A DNA stretch of 64,000 bases from Bordetella sp. BOR01 (GTDB lineage: Bacteria; Pseudomonadota; Gammaproteobacteria; Burkholderiales; Burkholderiaceae_B): positions 620,001 through 684,000 of the forward strand of contig NZ_JAHUWT010000001.1 of NCBI RefSeq assembly GCF_019218885.1, written 5' to 3'. The notes beneath the pieces were generated by a model, which did not search any database, was not told the DNA's origin, and saw nothing but the letters and a program-made list of their open reading frames with translations. A program made the translations under genes and the position numbers. This document shows, one piece after another, positions 38,213-47,519 of this stretch (within the stretch, counting starts at the first letter, position 1; every line of letters begins with the position of its first letter).

Positions 38213-39427
38213 TTACTTCTTGAAGAGCTTGCAAGACGATTCCGAGGGCTTGGTGTAGACCTCGTCGCCAGGCAGGTTGGCGACTACCTTGTAGTAGTCC
38301 CACGGCGCCTTGGACTCTTCAGGCGTCTTGACCTGCATCAGGTACATCTCGTGGATCATGCGGCCGTCTTCGCGCACATAGCCGTCCTTGGCGTAGAAGT
38401 CGTTGATCTTGTTCGACTTCATCCACTTCATCAGGGTGTCGGCATCGTCGGTGCCGGTGGCCTTGACGCCGTTCAGGTAGAACGTCACCGAGGAATAATC
38501 GGCGGCCTGCAGGCTGGACGGCTTGCGGTTGACCTTGGCCTCGAACTTCTTGGTCCAGGCGCGCGCGTCGTCGGATTGATCCCAGTACCAGCTATCGGTC
38601 AGGTACATGCCCTGCGTGGCTTGCAGGCCCAGCGAATGGATATCGTTGATGAAGATCAGCAGGCCGGCCATCTTCATGGTCTGGGTGACGCCGAACTCGT
38701 TGGCCGCCTTGATGGAATTGATGGTGTCGCCGCCCGCGTTGGCCAGGCCCAGGATCTGCGCGCCCGAGGCTTGCGCCTGCAGCAGGAACGACGAGAAATC
38801 GGAGGTGGCCAGCGGCGCGCGCACGGCACCCTTGACCTCTCCGCCTGCCGCCTTCACCACGGCGGTGGTGTCGCGCTCGAGCGCATGGCCGAAGGCGTAG
38901 TCGGCGGTCAGGAAGAACCAGGTCTTGCCGCCATTCTTCACCACGGCCGAGCCCGTGCCACGGGCCAGCGCCACGGTGTCGTAGGCGTAGTGCACGGTGT
39001 AGGGAGTGCATTGGGCGTTGGTCAAGTCCGAGGCGCCCGCGCCGATGGAAATGAACGGCTTTTTCTTCTCGGCCGCCACGACCGCCATGGCCAGGTTGGT
39101 GGCCGAATTGGTGCCGCCTATCAGTACGTCGAGTCCTTCCTGGTCGAACCATTCGCGTGCGCGGCTGGAGGCGATGTCGGCCTTGTTCTGGTGGTCGGCC
39201 GTGACCAGTTCGATCTTCTTGCCGTTGATGTTGCCGCCCGCGTCGGCAATAGCCATGCGGATCGCTTCCACCCCAGCCGGGCCGTCGATGTCGGAATACA
39301 CGCCCGACATGTCCGTAATGAAACCGATGCGGATGACGTCGCCGGAGATGCCCTGCGCCTGGGCGGGTAGCCCTGCAAATCCCAGGCCGGCCAGGGCCAG
39401 TGCGGCAGTGATGTGATGCAGCTTCAT
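38213..39427 (-). CDS. Liv-type periplasmic substrate-binding protein (cluster 2)
   Basis: The 404-aa protein starts at ATG 39427 (MKLHHITAALALAGLGF); signal cleavage is likely after PAQAQ. The mature part (IRIGFITDMSGVYSDIDGPAG onwards) is a type I binding fold of the LivK/Peripla_BP_6 group. The second half has four lysine/tryptophan-rich surface segments, and a Cys pair (NAQCTPYT and SSCKLF) might form a disulfide. The ligand cannot be told apart among branched-chain amino acids, amides and aromatic acids. An upstream in-frame extension to 39631 is not coding. Confidence 0.9.
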   Translation of the reverse strand: MKLHHITAALALAGLGFAGLPAQAQGISGDVIRIGFITDMSGVYSDIDGPAGVEAIRMAIADAGGNINGKKIELVTADHQNKADIASSRAREWFDQEGLDVLIGGTNSATNLAMAVVAAEKKKPFISIGAGASDLTNAQCTPYTVHYAYDTVALARGTGSAVVKNGGKTWFFLTADYAFGHALERDTTAVVKAAGGEVKGAVRAPLATSDFSSFLLQAQASGAQILGLANAGGDTINSIKAANEFGVTQTMKMAGLLIFINDIHSLGLQATQGMYLTDSWYWDQSDDARAWTKKFEAKVNRKPSSLQAADYSSVTFYLNGVKATGTDDADTLMKWMKSNKINDFYAKDGYVREDGRMIHEMYLMQVKTPEESKAPWDYYKVVANLPGDEVYTKPSESSCKLFKK

Positions 39428-39485
39428 GGGATGACTCCTTTGCTTCTCTGTGGGGATGCCGGCAATGCGGCGGATGACAGGATTT

Positions 39486-40199
39486 CTAAACACCCAGCAA
39501 CTCGTTGAGCGTGTCCTGCTTCTGTTGAAGTTCACTGGCTTCGAAGTGCTCGACGATCTGGCCGTGTTCCATGACATAGAAACGGTCGGACAAGGGAGCG
39601 GCGAAGCGGAAATTCTGTTCGACCATGACAATGGTGTAGCCGCGCTGTTTCAAGGCGGTGATCATGCGCGCCAGCGCCTGCACGATGACCGGCGCCAGGC
39701 CTTCCGAGATCTCGTCCAGCAGCAGCAGGTTCGCACCCGTGCGCAAGATGCGCGCCACGGCCAGCATCTGCTGTTCGCCGCCCGACAGGCGCGTGCCCGG
39801 CGAATTGCGGCGCTCGTGCAGGTTGGGAAACATGTCGTAGATCTCGGTCAACGACATGCCGCCGCCCAGCGCGCCGCCCACAGGAGGCGGCAGCAGCAGG
39901 TTTTCTTCGCAGGACAGGCTGGCGAAGATGCCGCGTTCTTCGGGGCAGTAGCCCACGCCCAGGTGGGCGATCTTGTAGGTGGGCAGGTCGATGGCCTCGG
40001 TGCCATGGATGCGTACCGAGCCCTTGCGGGTGCCGGTCAGGCCCAGCACGGCGCGCAGGGTCGTGGTGCGGCCCGCGCCGTTGCGTCCCAGAAGCGTTAC
40101 GACTTCGCCCTGGGCAATCTGCATGTCGACGCCGTGCAGGATGTGCGATTCGCCGTACCAGGCCTGCAGGCCGGATATCTGGAGTGCCGGGGTGCTCAT
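39486..40199 (-). CDS. Liv-type ATPase LivF with Arg in Walker A (cluster 2)
   Basis: The 237-aa ATPase has signature LSGGEQQ, Walker B LLLLDEISEGLAP and H-loop in MVEQNFRFA. The Walker A motif reads GRNGAGRT: position 44 is Arg (codon CGC) instead of the Lys that binds the ATP phosphates. Walker B has the catalytic Glu of EISEG. The partner LivG is canonical, so one of the two composite ATP sites would be altered. The start overlaps the livG stop (ATGA) and has a GGAG ribosome site. Confidence 0.9.
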   Translation of the reverse strand: MSTPALQISGLQAWYGESHILHGVDMQIAQGEVVTLLGRNGAGRTTTLRAVLGLTGTRKGSVRIHGTEAIDLPTYKIAHLGVGYCPEERGIFASLSCEENLLLPPPVGGALGGGMSLTEIYDMFPNLHERRNSPGTRLSGGEQQMLAVARILRTGANLLLLDEISEGLAPVIVQALARMITALKQRGYTIVMVEQNFRFAAPLSDRFYVMEHGQIVEHFEASELQQKQDTLNELLGV

Positions 40200-40969
40200 G
40201 CATGGGCTCCTTGCAGTTCCCCCTCGGTGGTGCCCATGTAGGCCTGCATCACCGCAGGATGGCGCGACACCTCCGCATAAGGCCCTTCGGCCAGGACAGC
40301 ACCGCGCGCCAGCACGGTAATGGTGTCGGCAATGGACGACACGACGTTCATATTGTGTTCAACCATCAGGATGGTGCGGCCCTGGCTTACCCGCTTGATC
40401 AACTGGGTGACGCGATCGACGTCCTCGTGGCCCATGCCCTGCGTGGGTTCGTCGAGCAGCATCAGTTCGGGGTCCATGGCCAGCGTGGTGGCGATCTCGA
40501 GGGCGCGCTTGCGCCCGTAGGGCAGGTTGATGGTGGTCTCGTCGGCGAATGCGCCCAGGTCGACCTGGTCCAGCAATTCGCGCGCGGCCGGGTCCAGCGC
40601 GGCCAGCGGTTTTTCGCTGCGCCAGAAGTGAAACGACAGGCCGGTCTTGCGTTGCAATCCGATACGTACGTTCTCGAGCACCGTCAGGTGCGGGAACACT
40701 GCCGAGATCTGGAACGAGCGTATGATGCCGCGCCGCGCGATCTGGGCAGGCCGGTCGCGGGTGATGTCGGTGCCGTTATAGATGATCTGGCCCGCGGTGG
40801 GCGCCAGGAACCTGGTCAGCAGGTTGAAGCAGGTGGTCTTGCCTGCGCCATTGGGGCCTATGAGCGCGTGGATCTGCCCGCGCTTGACGCGCAGGTCGAC
40901 CCCGTTGACTGCAACGAAGCCGCGAAATTCTTTCGTGAGGCCTTTTGTCTCCAGGATAACGTCATCCAT
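40196..40969 (-). CDS. Liv-type ATPase LivG (cluster 2)
   Basis: The 257-aa ATPase starts at ATG 40969 (MDDVILETKGLTKEF). Walker A GPNGAGKTT, Q-loop RSFQISAVF, a degenerate signature NLPYGRKRALEIA, Walker B LMLLDEPTQGM and H-loop EHN are present, the LivG pattern. The frame is open a further 290 codons upstream through the nth gene, which is a shadow. It is the first gene of cluster 2; the ribosome site is weak. Confidence 0.92.
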   Translation of the reverse strand: MDDVILETKGLTKEFRGFVAVNGVDLRVKRGQIHALIGPNGAGKTTCFNLLTRFLAPTAGQIIYNGTDITRDRPAQIARRGIIRSFQISAVFPHLTVLENVRIGLQRKTGLSFHFWRSEKPLAALDPAARELLDQVDLGAFADETTINLPYGRKRALEIATTLAMDPELMLLDEPTQGMGHEDVDRVTQLIKRVSQGRTILMVEHNMNVVSSIADTITVLARGAVLAEGPYAEVSRHPAVMQAYMGTTEGELQGAHA

Positions 40970-41112
40970 ATCCGCGGCACCAGCGCTATATTTTTTAAGA
41001 GTTGCCGGCGAGTATGCGGACCTATCCCCCAAAATTCCATGAGGGTTTTTCATAGGTATTGCGCTGCGGCATCGCCGATTGTCGGGCAGCCGACAATGCG
41101 CGGCATGAACCC
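40970..41112 (-). promoter_or_regulatory. Spacer between nth and livG with a hairpin
   Basis: This 143-bp region contains ATTGTCGG-GCAG-CCGACAAT (41078-41097), a perfect 8-bp stem just after the nth stop. No T run follows, so it is a weak terminator candidate. The part nearest livG is AT-rich (TATATTTTTTAAG at 40989-41001 on the plus strand), giving TATA-like hexamers for a cluster 2 promoter. Confidence 0.4.
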
Positions 41113-41751
41113 TTACTGCGGCAGGGTCTTTTGCTTGAACTCGCAAAGATCCGCGATGCCGCATTGCGGGCACTTCGGCTTGCGGGCCACGCAGATGTAG
41201 CGGCCGTGCAGGATCAGCCAGTGGTGCGCGTCCAGCATGTATTCGGCCGGTACGAACTTCTCGAGCTTGTGTTCGACTTCCAGCACGTTCTTGCCCGGCG
41301 CGATGCCGGTACGGTTCGAGACACGGAAAATATGCGTGTCGACCGCCATGGTGGGCTGGCCGAAAGCGGTATTGAGCACCACATTGGCCGTCTTGCGGCC
41401 CACGCCGGGCAGGGCCTCCAGCGCTTCGCGCGTCTGGGGCACTGCGCCGCCATGCTGTTCGAGCAGCAGCCGGCAAGTGGCGATGGCGTTCTTGGCCTTG
41501 GTACGGTACAGGCCGATGGTCTTGATGTAGGAGGCCAGCCCTTCTTCGCCCAGGTCCAGCATGGCTTGCGGCGTGCCGTAGCGCGGGAAGAACTTGCGCG
41601 TGGCCAGGTTCACCGATTTGTCGGTCGCCTGCGCGGACAACAGCACGGCGATCAGCAACTGGAAGGGCGTGTCGTATTCCAGTTCGGTGGTGGGATGGGG
41701 GTTGGCGGCTTGCAGGCGGGCAAAGATGGCTTGGCGCTTGGCGGCGTTCAT
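41113..41751 (-). CDS. nth: Endonuclease III (Nth)
   Basis: Nth is the bifunctional glycosylase/AP lyase for oxidised pyrimidines. The 212-aa protein has the helix-hairpin-helix [15 protein letters not shown] with the catalytic Lys, the catalytic Asp in [11 protein letters not shown], and the 4Fe-4S ligands C-x6-C-x2-C-x5-C near the C-terminus. It is coupled to the upstream rsxB-like gene by an ATGA overlap. In E. coli nth is the last gene of the rsx operon, and only this neighbour remains here. Confidence 0.97.
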   Translation of the reverse strand: MNAAKRQAIFARLQAANPHPTTELEYDTPFQLLIAVLLSAQATDKSVNLATRKFFPRYGTPQAMLDLGEEGLASYIKTIGLYRTKAKNAIATCRLLLEQHGGAVPQTREALEALPGVGRKTANVVLNTAFGQPTMAVDTHIFRVSNRTGIAPGKNVLEVEHKLEKFVPAEYMLDAHHWLILHGRYICVARKPKCPQCGIADLCEFKQKTLPQ

Positions 41752-42389
41752 GGGGGCGTGGTGGTGCGTCGGGCCCGGGCGCGCGCCAGGGCGGATTCAA
41801 TGGTGGCGCGCTTGCGGGCGTCGTCGTCCGGCTGGGCAAGAACCGGCCGCGCTGCGGCCGGCCCGTCGTCGGGGGATGCCATCAGGCCCGCGTTGTCGGC
41901 GGTCTCGCGCGCCAGGCGGGCTTGCCGTGCATGATGGTGCTGGCGGCCGGCTTGCGCATCGGCCGGGGTCCAGGGCCGTCCGGCCGGCACCATCTCGATG
42001 CAATCGACCGGGCAGGGGGCCACGCATAGGTCGCAGCCCGTACACCAGTCGGCCAGCACGGTATGCATGCGCTTGTTGGCCCCCACGATGGCGTCCACCG
42101 GACAGGCGCGGATGCACAGCGTACAGCCGATGCAATGCGCTTCGTCGATGCGTGCCACGGTCAACGGGCCAGGAGTGCCGCGCGACAGGTCCAGCGGCAG
42201 CACGGCGGTGTCGAGCAGGGCCGCCAGCGCGGCGATGCCGTCCTCGCCGCCCGGCGGGCAGCGATTGATGGGGGCCGAGCCTGCGGCGATGGCCTGGGCA
42301 TAAGGCTGGCAGCCGTCGTAACCGCATTTTGTGCACTGCGTCTGGGGCAGCAGGGCGTCTATGCGCTCGGCAAGGGAAGGACAGGACAT
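41748..42389 (-). CDS. rsxB: RsxB/RnfB-like iron-sulfur protein, lacking a membrane anchor
   Basis: The 213-aa protein has an N-terminal 4Fe-4S motif ([14 protein letters not shown]...NRCPPGG), then two ferredoxin-type clusters ([12 protein letters not shown] and [12 protein letters not shown]), the RsxB/RnfB domain order. It starts at ATG 42389 directly with [15 protein letters not shown]; the hydrophobic helix that begins E. coli RsxB is absent, so it should be soluble. The C-terminal tail is basic with the family repeats of Arg/Ala. No rsxA, C, D, E or G is next to it. Its job as an electron carrier is inferred. Confidence 0.87.
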   Translation of the reverse strand: MSCPSLAERIDALLPQTQCTKCGYDGCQPYAQAIAAGSAPINRCPPGGEDGIAALAALLDTAVLPLDLSRGTPGPLTVARIDEAHCIGCTLCIRACPVDAIVGANKRMHTVLADWCTGCDLCVAPCPVDCIEMVPAGRPWTPADAQAGRQHHHARQARLARETADNAGLMASPDDGPAAARPVLAQPDDDARKRATIESALARARARRTTTPP

Positions 42390-42435
42390 GGCGGGTGTAG
42401 CAAGAACGGGCCGGCGCGGCCCGTATACGCCGGTA

Positions 42436-43650
42436 CTATGCCTGGCGGATGAATTCCGCAATTTTAGGACAGATCATCTCGCGCCAGCGCCGGCCCGAGA
42501 AAATGCCGTAATGGCCGCAGCCTGGCGCGGTGTAGTGCTGCTTGCGGCCGGCCGGTATGCCGCGGCACAGGCCGATGGCCGCGCGCGTCTGCCCCTGGCC
42601 CGAGATATCGTCGAGCTCGCCCTCGATGGTAAGCAGGGCCACCTTCTTGATATCGGCGGGCCGCACGGCCTGGCCGCCGACTTGCCAGGTGCCGTTGGGC
42701 AACTGGAATTCCTGGAACACCACGCGGATAGTGTCCAGGTAAAACTCGGCGGGCATGTCCAGCACCGCGTTGTACTCGTCGTAGAAGCGGCGGTGCGCGG
42801 CTGCATCGCTGTCGTCGCCACGCAGCAGGTCCAGGTAGAAGTCGTAGTGCGATTTCAGGTGCCGGTCGGGGTTCATGGCGACGAAGCCCGCGTGCTGCAG
42901 GAAGCCGGGGTACACGCGCCGGCCCGCGCCGGGGTAGCGCGCCGGCACGGTGTCGATCAACTGGCCTTCGAACCAGGCATGGGGCTTGGTGGTGGCCAGC
43001 CGGTTGACCTGCGTGGGCGACTGGCGTGGGTCGATGGGGCCGCCCATCATCACCATGCTGCGCGGCTGCAGCCGATCGCCCGCCGAGGCCATCAGGGCGA
43101 TGGCCGCCAGCACCGGCACGGTGGGCTGGCAAACCGATATCACGTGGACGTCGGGCCCCAGGTGGCGAATGAAGTCCTGGATATAGTGCACATAGTCGTC
43201 CAGGTGGAACGGCCCATGCGCCACGGGTACCATGCGCGCGTCGAGCCAGTCGGTGACGTACACCTCGTGGGCGGGCAGCAGGGCGCGCACGGTGTCGCGC
43301 AGCAGGGTGGCGTGATGTCCCGACAGGGGCGCCACCACCAGCACGCGGGGGTCGGCGCGGCGTGCGGCGCGCTTGAAATGCAGCAGGCGGCAGAACGGTT
43401 TTTCCAGCGCCACCGATTCGGCCACGCGCACGTCGCGGCCGTCGATGCGGGTCGATGGCAGCTTCCAGGCGGGTTTGCGGTATTCCTTGCCCAGCCGGTG
43501 CATGAGTTCGCAGCTTGCCGCCAATTGCCGTGACAGTGGCGTGTAGGCCAGCGGGCTATAGGGGTTGGAGAACAACTGTGAACCGGCATCGGTGAATGCG
43601 GCTAGGGGCGTCAGGAAGGCCCGCTGCAATTCGTGCAAGTGATACAGCAT
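42436..43650 (-). CDS. phaZ: Intracellular polyhydroxyalkanoate depolymerase PhaZ
   Basis: The enzyme degrades stored polyhydroxybutyrate granules. The 404-aa protein is an alpha/beta hydrolase whose nucleophile is Cys174 in SVCQPTVP, not Ser, as in the Ralstonia intracellular PhaZ family. Other marks are [18 protein letters not shown] and the late [10 protein letters not shown] with the catalytic His. It has no signal peptide, in agreement with a cytoplasmic granule enzyme. The rsxB gene follows 46 bp after its stop. Confidence 0.92.
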   Translation of the reverse strand: MLYHLHELQRAFLTPLAAFTDAGSQLFSNPYSPLAYTPLSRQLAASCELMHRLGKEYRKPAWKLPSTRIDGRDVRVAESVALEKPFCRLLHFKRAARRADPRVLVVAPLSGHHATLLRDTVRALLPAHEVYVTDWLDARMVPVAHGPFHLDDYVHYIQDFIRHLGPDVHVISVCQPTVPVLAAIALMASAGDRLQPRSMVMMGGPIDPRQSPTQVNRLATTKPHAWFEGQLIDTVPARYPGAGRRVYPGFLQHAGFVAMNPDRHLKSHYDFYLDLLRGDDSDAAAHRRFYDEYNAVLDMPAEFYLDTIRVVFQEFQLPNGTWQVGGQAVRPADIKKVALLTIEGELDDISGQGQTRAAIGLCRGIPAGRKQHYTAPGCGHYGIFSGRRWREMICPKIAEFIRQA

Positions 43651-43789
43651 GTAGACGAGATTCCTAGGCTGGACGGGGGTGGATTATTACCATTGCGTGT
43701 AAGGATATATCCAATTCGTCTAGCTGCCCGGCACCAAGGGGGCCGTTTCTGTTGCGGAAAAACGACCCATCAGGCGTGTTTATTCGGGT

Positions 43790-44587
43790 TTACCAGTAGT
43801 TTTCGACGGCCAGATTGCCGGGAATGCCTCGGCGGCCCGGCGCGAAGCCCCGCTCGGAAAGCAGTTTGCGGGCATCGGACAACATGGCCGGATTGCCGCA
43901 CAGCATGATTTTCGATTGCTGCGGGTCGAGCGTTTCGCCGGCCAGTTGTTCCAGGCGGCCATCGGCGATCAGTGTGGTCAGCCGCGCCTGGGGCGCCCCC
44001 GGCAAGGCCTCGCGGGTGGCGATGGGCAGGTACACCAGCTTGTGCGGGTCTTGCTCGAAGAACCGGGCATAGGCCGGCTGCTTGTGCCATTGCAGGATTT
44101 CGTCGCGGTAGGCCAGTTCGCTGGCCGAACGCACGCCGTGCACCAGCACGATGCGCCGGAAGGCCTGCCACGTGGCCGGATCGCGCAGGATGGACAGGTA
44201 GGCCGACAGCCCCGTGCCCGTGGCCAGCAGCCATAGATCGCCGCCCGGGGCAAAGCGGTCGATGGTCAGGAAGCCGAAGGGGTTTTTCTCGATATACAGG
44301 GCATCACCCGGCTGCAACTGCGCCAGCCGCGGGCTGAACAGCCCTTCGGGCACCACGATGGAATAGAACTCCAGCCTGTCTTCATGCGGCGCCGACACCA
44401 TCGAATAGGCGCGCCAAACCGTGGGCGGCGCATCGGGGGCGTCGTCGGCGGGCAGCCCCACACGGGCAAATTGCCCGGCCTGGAACCGGAAGGCCGGGTC
44501 GCGGGTGACACGCACCGAGAACAGCTTGCCCGGCACCCAGGTATGGATGTGGGTGACGGTTTGGCGCGTGTACTTGGAATCGGTCAT
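43790..44587 (-). CDS. fpr: Ferredoxin-NADP reductase
   Basis: The 265-aa flavoprotein moves electrons between NADPH and ferredoxin or flavodoxin. The FAD-binding RAYSM and the NADP loop GTGLSAYLSIL are present, and the protein ends in VENYW with a terminal aromatic residue stacking on the flavin. It lies 41 bp downstream of fdxA on the same strand and the two probably work together. A 139-bp spacer with no clear terminator separates it from phaZ. Confidence 0.93.
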   Translation of the reverse strand: MTDSKYTRQTVTHIHTWVPGKLFSVRVTRDPAFRFQAGQFARVGLPADDAPDAPPTVWRAYSMVSAPHEDRLEFYSIVVPEGLFSPRLAQLQPGDALYIEKNPFGFLTIDRFAPGGDLWLLATGTGLSAYLSILRDPATWQAFRRIVLVHGVRSASELAYRDEILQWHKQPAYARFFEQDPHKLVYLPIATREALPGAPQARLTTLIADGRLEQLAGETLDPQQSKIMLCGNPAMLSDARKLLSERGFAPGRRGIPGNLAVENYW

Positions 44588-44628
44588 CTAGTGAATATGT
44601 GGCGCGTCAGGCGGCGCGGCCGTGCCCG

Positions 44629-44952
44629 CTACTTTTCCAGATGCTGCAGCTTGTCTTGCACGCCGTTCCATTCGTCGGCGTCGGGCAGCGGCTTCTTGGC
44701 GCGGCTGATGGGGGCGAATTCGGGCGTCAGTTCGGCATTCAGGGCGATGAACTGGACCTGGTCCTGGGGGACGTCTTCTTCGGCGTAGATGGCGTTCGCC
44801 GGGCATTCGGGAATGCAGACGGCGCAGTCGATGCATTCGTCGGGGTCGATGACCAGGAAATTCGGCCCCTCACGGAAGCAGTCTACGGGGCACACGTCGA
44901 CACAATCGGTGTACTTGCATTTGATACAGTTTTCGGTAACGACGTGGGTCAT
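44629..44952 (-). CDS. fdxA: 7Fe ferredoxin FdxA
   Basis: The 107-aa protein opens [21 protein letters not shown] and has a second [12 protein letters not shown] motif, the ligands of one 3Fe-4S and one 4Fe-4S cluster in the Azotobacter FdI type. The tail (about residues 60-107) is the usual C-terminal extension. On the minus strand TAAAAT at 44999-44994 fits a -10 element, giving a leader of about 35 nt with a CGGAG ribosome site. Confidence 0.95.
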   Translation of the reverse strand: MTHVVTENCIKCKYTDCVDVCPVDCFREGPNFLVIDPDECIDCAVCIPECPANAIYAEEDVPQDQVQFIALNAELTPEFAPISRAKKPLPDADEWNGVQDKLQHLEK

Positions 44953-45119
44953 TCAGGACTCCGACAAGCAACAGCTTTTTTAACCTTTGCAGGATTTTAC
45001 CCAATGCGGCGGGCAGGGGCGACCATAACCCTGGCCACGGTAGTGCCGTGCCCAGGCCGAAGCGGCGGGCTGCTTATGCTATGGTGTGACGAAACGAACC
45101 GCGCCCGAACCGCGCCATC

Positions 45120-46295
45120 ATGATTATTACTTCGCTGCTCGACACCGATCTGTACAAGTTCAGCATGATGCAAGTGGTGCTGCATCATTTTCCCGCGGCC
45201 CAGGTCGAGTACCGCTATAAATGCCGTACCCCTGGCGTGAACCTGCAGCCTTACCTGGACGAGATCCGAGCCGAAGTACACGAATTGTGCCAGTTGCGCT
45301 TCACTCAGGCCGAGCTGCAATACCTGGGCGGCTTGCGCTTTATCAAGAGCGACTTCGTCGACTTCCTGGGCTTGTTCCATATGCCCGAGCGCTGCATTTC
45401 CATTGGCGAAGGCGAGCTTCCGGGCGAAATCGCCATTACGGTCAAGGGGCCATGGCTGCACACGATCTTGTTCGAGATCCCGGTGCTGGCCATCGTCAAC
45501 GAAGTGTATTTCCGCAATACGCGCCGTTATCCCGACTGGGAAGAAGGGCGCCAGCGCCTGCAATCGAAGATGCATCTGGTGCTCGACGATCCGGCACTGG
45601 CCGATTTCCGCGTGGCCGAGTACGGTACGCGGCGGCGCTTCTCGAAGCTGTGGCACGAAGAAATCGTGTCGACCCTGAAGGGCCAGATGGGCGTGCATTT
45701 CGCCGGCACCAGCAATGTGCTGCTGGCAATGCAGCACAATGTGCTGCCGCTGGGCACCATGGGCCACGAATACTTGCAGGCCTGCCAGGCATTGGGGCCG
45801 CGGCTGCGCGATTCGCAAGTGTTCGCGCTGGAAGTCTGGGCCAAGGAATACCGCGGCGACCTGGGCATTGCGCTGTCCGACGTGTACGGCATGGATGCCT
45901 TCCTGCGCGATTTCGACATGTATTTCTGCAAGCTGTTCGACGGCGCGCGCCACGATTCGGGCGATCCGTTCACGTGGGGCGAACGGCTGCTGGAACACTA
46001 CCGCAACAACCGTGTCGATCCGCGCGCCAAGACGCTGGTGTTCTCGGATTCGCTGACCTTCCCGCGCGCGATCGAGCTTGCCCGCCAGTTCGCCGGCCGC
46101 TGCAAAGTGTCGTTCGGCATAGGCACCAACCTGACCAACGACCTGGGCCACGAGCCGCTGCAGATCGTGATGAAAATGGTCCGCTGCAATGGCCAGCCGG
46201 TCGCCAAGGTGTCCGATGCGCCCGAAAAAACCATGTGCGACGACCCTGCCTACCTGGCCTACCTGCGCCAGGTCTTCCAGTTGCCGCCGGCCTGA
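45120..46295 (+). CDS. pncB: Nicotinate phosphoribosyltransferase PncB
   Basis: PncB converts nicotinate and PRPP to nicotinate mononucleotide in NAD salvage. The 391-aa protein begins [21 protein letters not shown] and has the family core with the phosphorylated-His region in GTMGHEYLQ and [12 protein letters not shown]. It diverges from fdxA across 167 bp. TATGGT at 45080-45085 is a plausible -10 with a short leader. Confidence 0.95.
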   Translation: MIITSLLDTDLYKFSMMQVVLHHFPAAQVEYRYKCRTPGVNLQPYLDEIRAEVHELCQLRFTQAELQYLGGLRFIKSDFVDFLGLFHMPERCISIGEGELPGEIAITVKGPWLHTILFEIPVLAIVNEVYFRNTRRYPDWEEGRQRLQSKMHLVLDDPALADFRVAEYGTRRRFSKLWHEEIVSTLKGQMGVHFAGTSNVLLAMQHNVLPLGTMGHEYLQACQALGPRLRDSQVFALEVWAKEYRGDLGIALSDVYGMDAFLRDFDMYFCKLFDGARHDSGDPFTWGERLLEHYRNNRVDPRAKTLVFSDSLTFPRAIELARQFAGRCKVSFGIGTNLTNDLGHEPLQIVMKMVRCNGQPVAKVSDAPEKTMCDDPAYLAYLRQVFQLPPA

Positions 46296-46351
46296 AGCGG
46301 CGGCGCGGCGCCATCCCAATTTTTGCCAACCATTCTCTCAGGGGATATGCA

Positions 46352-46705
46352 ATGAGCAGTATCAAGCGCGTCAATGTGGAAAAACGGCTGTCTGACATGG
46401 CCTTGTACAACGGCGTGGCCTATCTGGCCGGCCAAGTGCCCGACGACGCCTCGCTGGACATGGCCGGCCAGACCCGCCAGGTCCTGGCCACCATCGACCG
46501 CCTGTTGGCCGAGGCCGGCAGCGACAAGAGCAAGATCCTGATGGCCCAGATCTTCGTGGCCAACATGAAAGAGTTCGACGCCATGAACCAGGCCTGGGAT
46601 GCCTGGGTGGCCGCCGGCAATGCGCCGCCGCGCGCCACGGTGGAAGCCCGCCTGGCCAACCCGGACTTCAAGGTCGAGATCGTGGTGACTGCCGCGGTGG
46701 CTTGA
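46352..46705 (+). CDS. Rid (YjgF/RutC) family protein
   Basis: The 117-aa protein starts at ATG 46352 with AGGGGAT as ribosome site. It has the Rid fold with AGQVPDDASLD and PPRATVEARLANPDFKVEI; the Arg of that segment aligns with the catalytic Arg of imine deaminases. RidA-type proteins hydrolyse reactive enamines and imines. The gene is 56 bp after pncB and shares its terminator, so a PLP- or NAD-linked repair role is possible. Confidence 0.88.
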   Translation: MSSIKRVNVEKRLSDMALYNGVAYLAGQVPDDASLDMAGQTRQVLATIDRLLAEAGSDKSKILMAQIFVANMKEFDAMNQAWDAWVAAGNAPPRATVEARLANPDFKVEIVVTAAVA

Positions 46706-46729
46706 TCGCGGGTCGGCTGCGCTTGCCAG

Positions 46730-46755
46730 GGCCTCCGGTTTCCGGAGGCCTTTTT
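46730..46755 (+). terminator. Intrinsic terminator after pncB and the Rid gene
   Basis: GGCCTCCGG pairs perfectly with CCGGAGGCC around a TTT loop, followed by TTTTT (46751-46755). This is a textbook rho-independent terminator 25 bp after the stop codon. Confidence 0.93.
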
Positions 46756-46851
46756 GTTGGGCAGGCCCGGGATCGTGCCGGCCGGGCACGCCGCTTGCGG
46801 ACAGTCCGGCGGCGGCCCGTTGGCCGTCCTGACAACGATAAGGAGCTCGCC

Positions 46852-47004
46852 ATGGGCACTGTGCTGCTGATCATCCTGATTCTGCTACTGATCGGGGCTT
46901 TTCCAAGTTGGCCGCATAGCCGCGGCTGGGGGTACTACCCGAGCGGCCTGCTGGGCATCGTGGTCATCATCCTGATCGTGATGCTGCTGACAGGCAGGTT
47001 ATAG
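46852..47004 (+). CDS. Small membrane protein of the DUF3309 type
   Basis: The 50-aa product starts at ATG 46852 (MGTVLLIILILLLIGAFPSW), with a strong AAGGAG ribosome site, and has two hydrophobic stretches (residues 2-16 and 33-47) around a polar turn with SWPHSRGWGYYPSG. The Trp/Tyr/Pro turn between two helices fits DUF3309, a widespread small family of unknown function. The gene is single, between a terminator and a convergent flavodoxin gene. The hairpin-like CGTGCC...GGCACG at 46774-46790 lies upstream. Confidence 0.8.
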   Translation: MGTVLLIILILLLIGAFPSWPHSRGWGYYPSGLLGIVVIILIVMLLTGRL

Positions 47005-47006
47005 CG

Positions 47007-47519
47007 TCACGCCTCGGCGGCCAGCAGGGTGGCGGCCAACAGGCCGCCCAGTTCTTCGCAGCGTTGTAGCGCGTCGGCAGGCACGGTCTTGGGGGCCAGG
47101 ATGGCTTCGGGTGTCTGGGCGCCGTTGCGCTCGATCAGCGCGGGCGCCGCCGCGCGCAGCCGCCAACCGGTGCAGATGCGCTCGGCCTGCCGGGCCGCAC
47201 CGGCCCCGTCAGTGCCGGCACTGATCGCCAGGGCGTAAGGCCGGCCTTCGATGCGATCGAGTGCGCCGTAATAGCAGCGGTCGAAGAATTCCTTCATTTC
47301 GCCGCTCAGGCTTGCCAGGTTCTCGGGCGCGCAGAACAGGTATCCGTCGGCATCCAGCAGGTCGACCGGCTCGACCATCCGGGCGCGCCGCAGCTTCACC
47401 TGCAAGTGGTCGGCCTGCTCCAGCGCAATGGCGGCTTGCCGCGCGCCGCGCACCAGCGAGCGGGCCATCTTCCTGGCCGCGCCGGTGCGCGAATGCCAGA
47501 CGATAAGCAGGTGTTTCAT
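47007..47519 (-). CDS. Flavodoxin-fold protein
   Basis: The 170-aa protein opens MKHLLIVWHSRTGAARKMARSLVRGARQAA, with the FMN-phosphate loop SRTGAA, and has the second flavin loop near FCAPENLASLSGEMKEFFDRCYYG. It resembles NAD(P)H quinone reductase or flavodoxin-like proteins. ATG 47519 overlaps the mtfA stop (ATGA), so the two are co-translated. Substrate and partner are unknown. Confidence 0.82.
   Translation of the reverse strand: MKHLLIVWHSRTGAARKMARSLVRGARQAAIALEQADHLQVKLRRARMVEPVDLLDADGYLFCAPENLASLSGEMKEFFDRCYYGALDRIEGRPYALAISAGTDGAGAARQAERICTGWRLRAAAPALIERNGAQTPEAILAPKTVPADALQRCEELGGLLAATLLAAEA

Noticed and set aside
41078-41097. Hairpin after nth read as a strong terminator
   Set aside because: The stem is perfect but no T run follows on the minus strand, so I list it only as a weak feature of the spacer.
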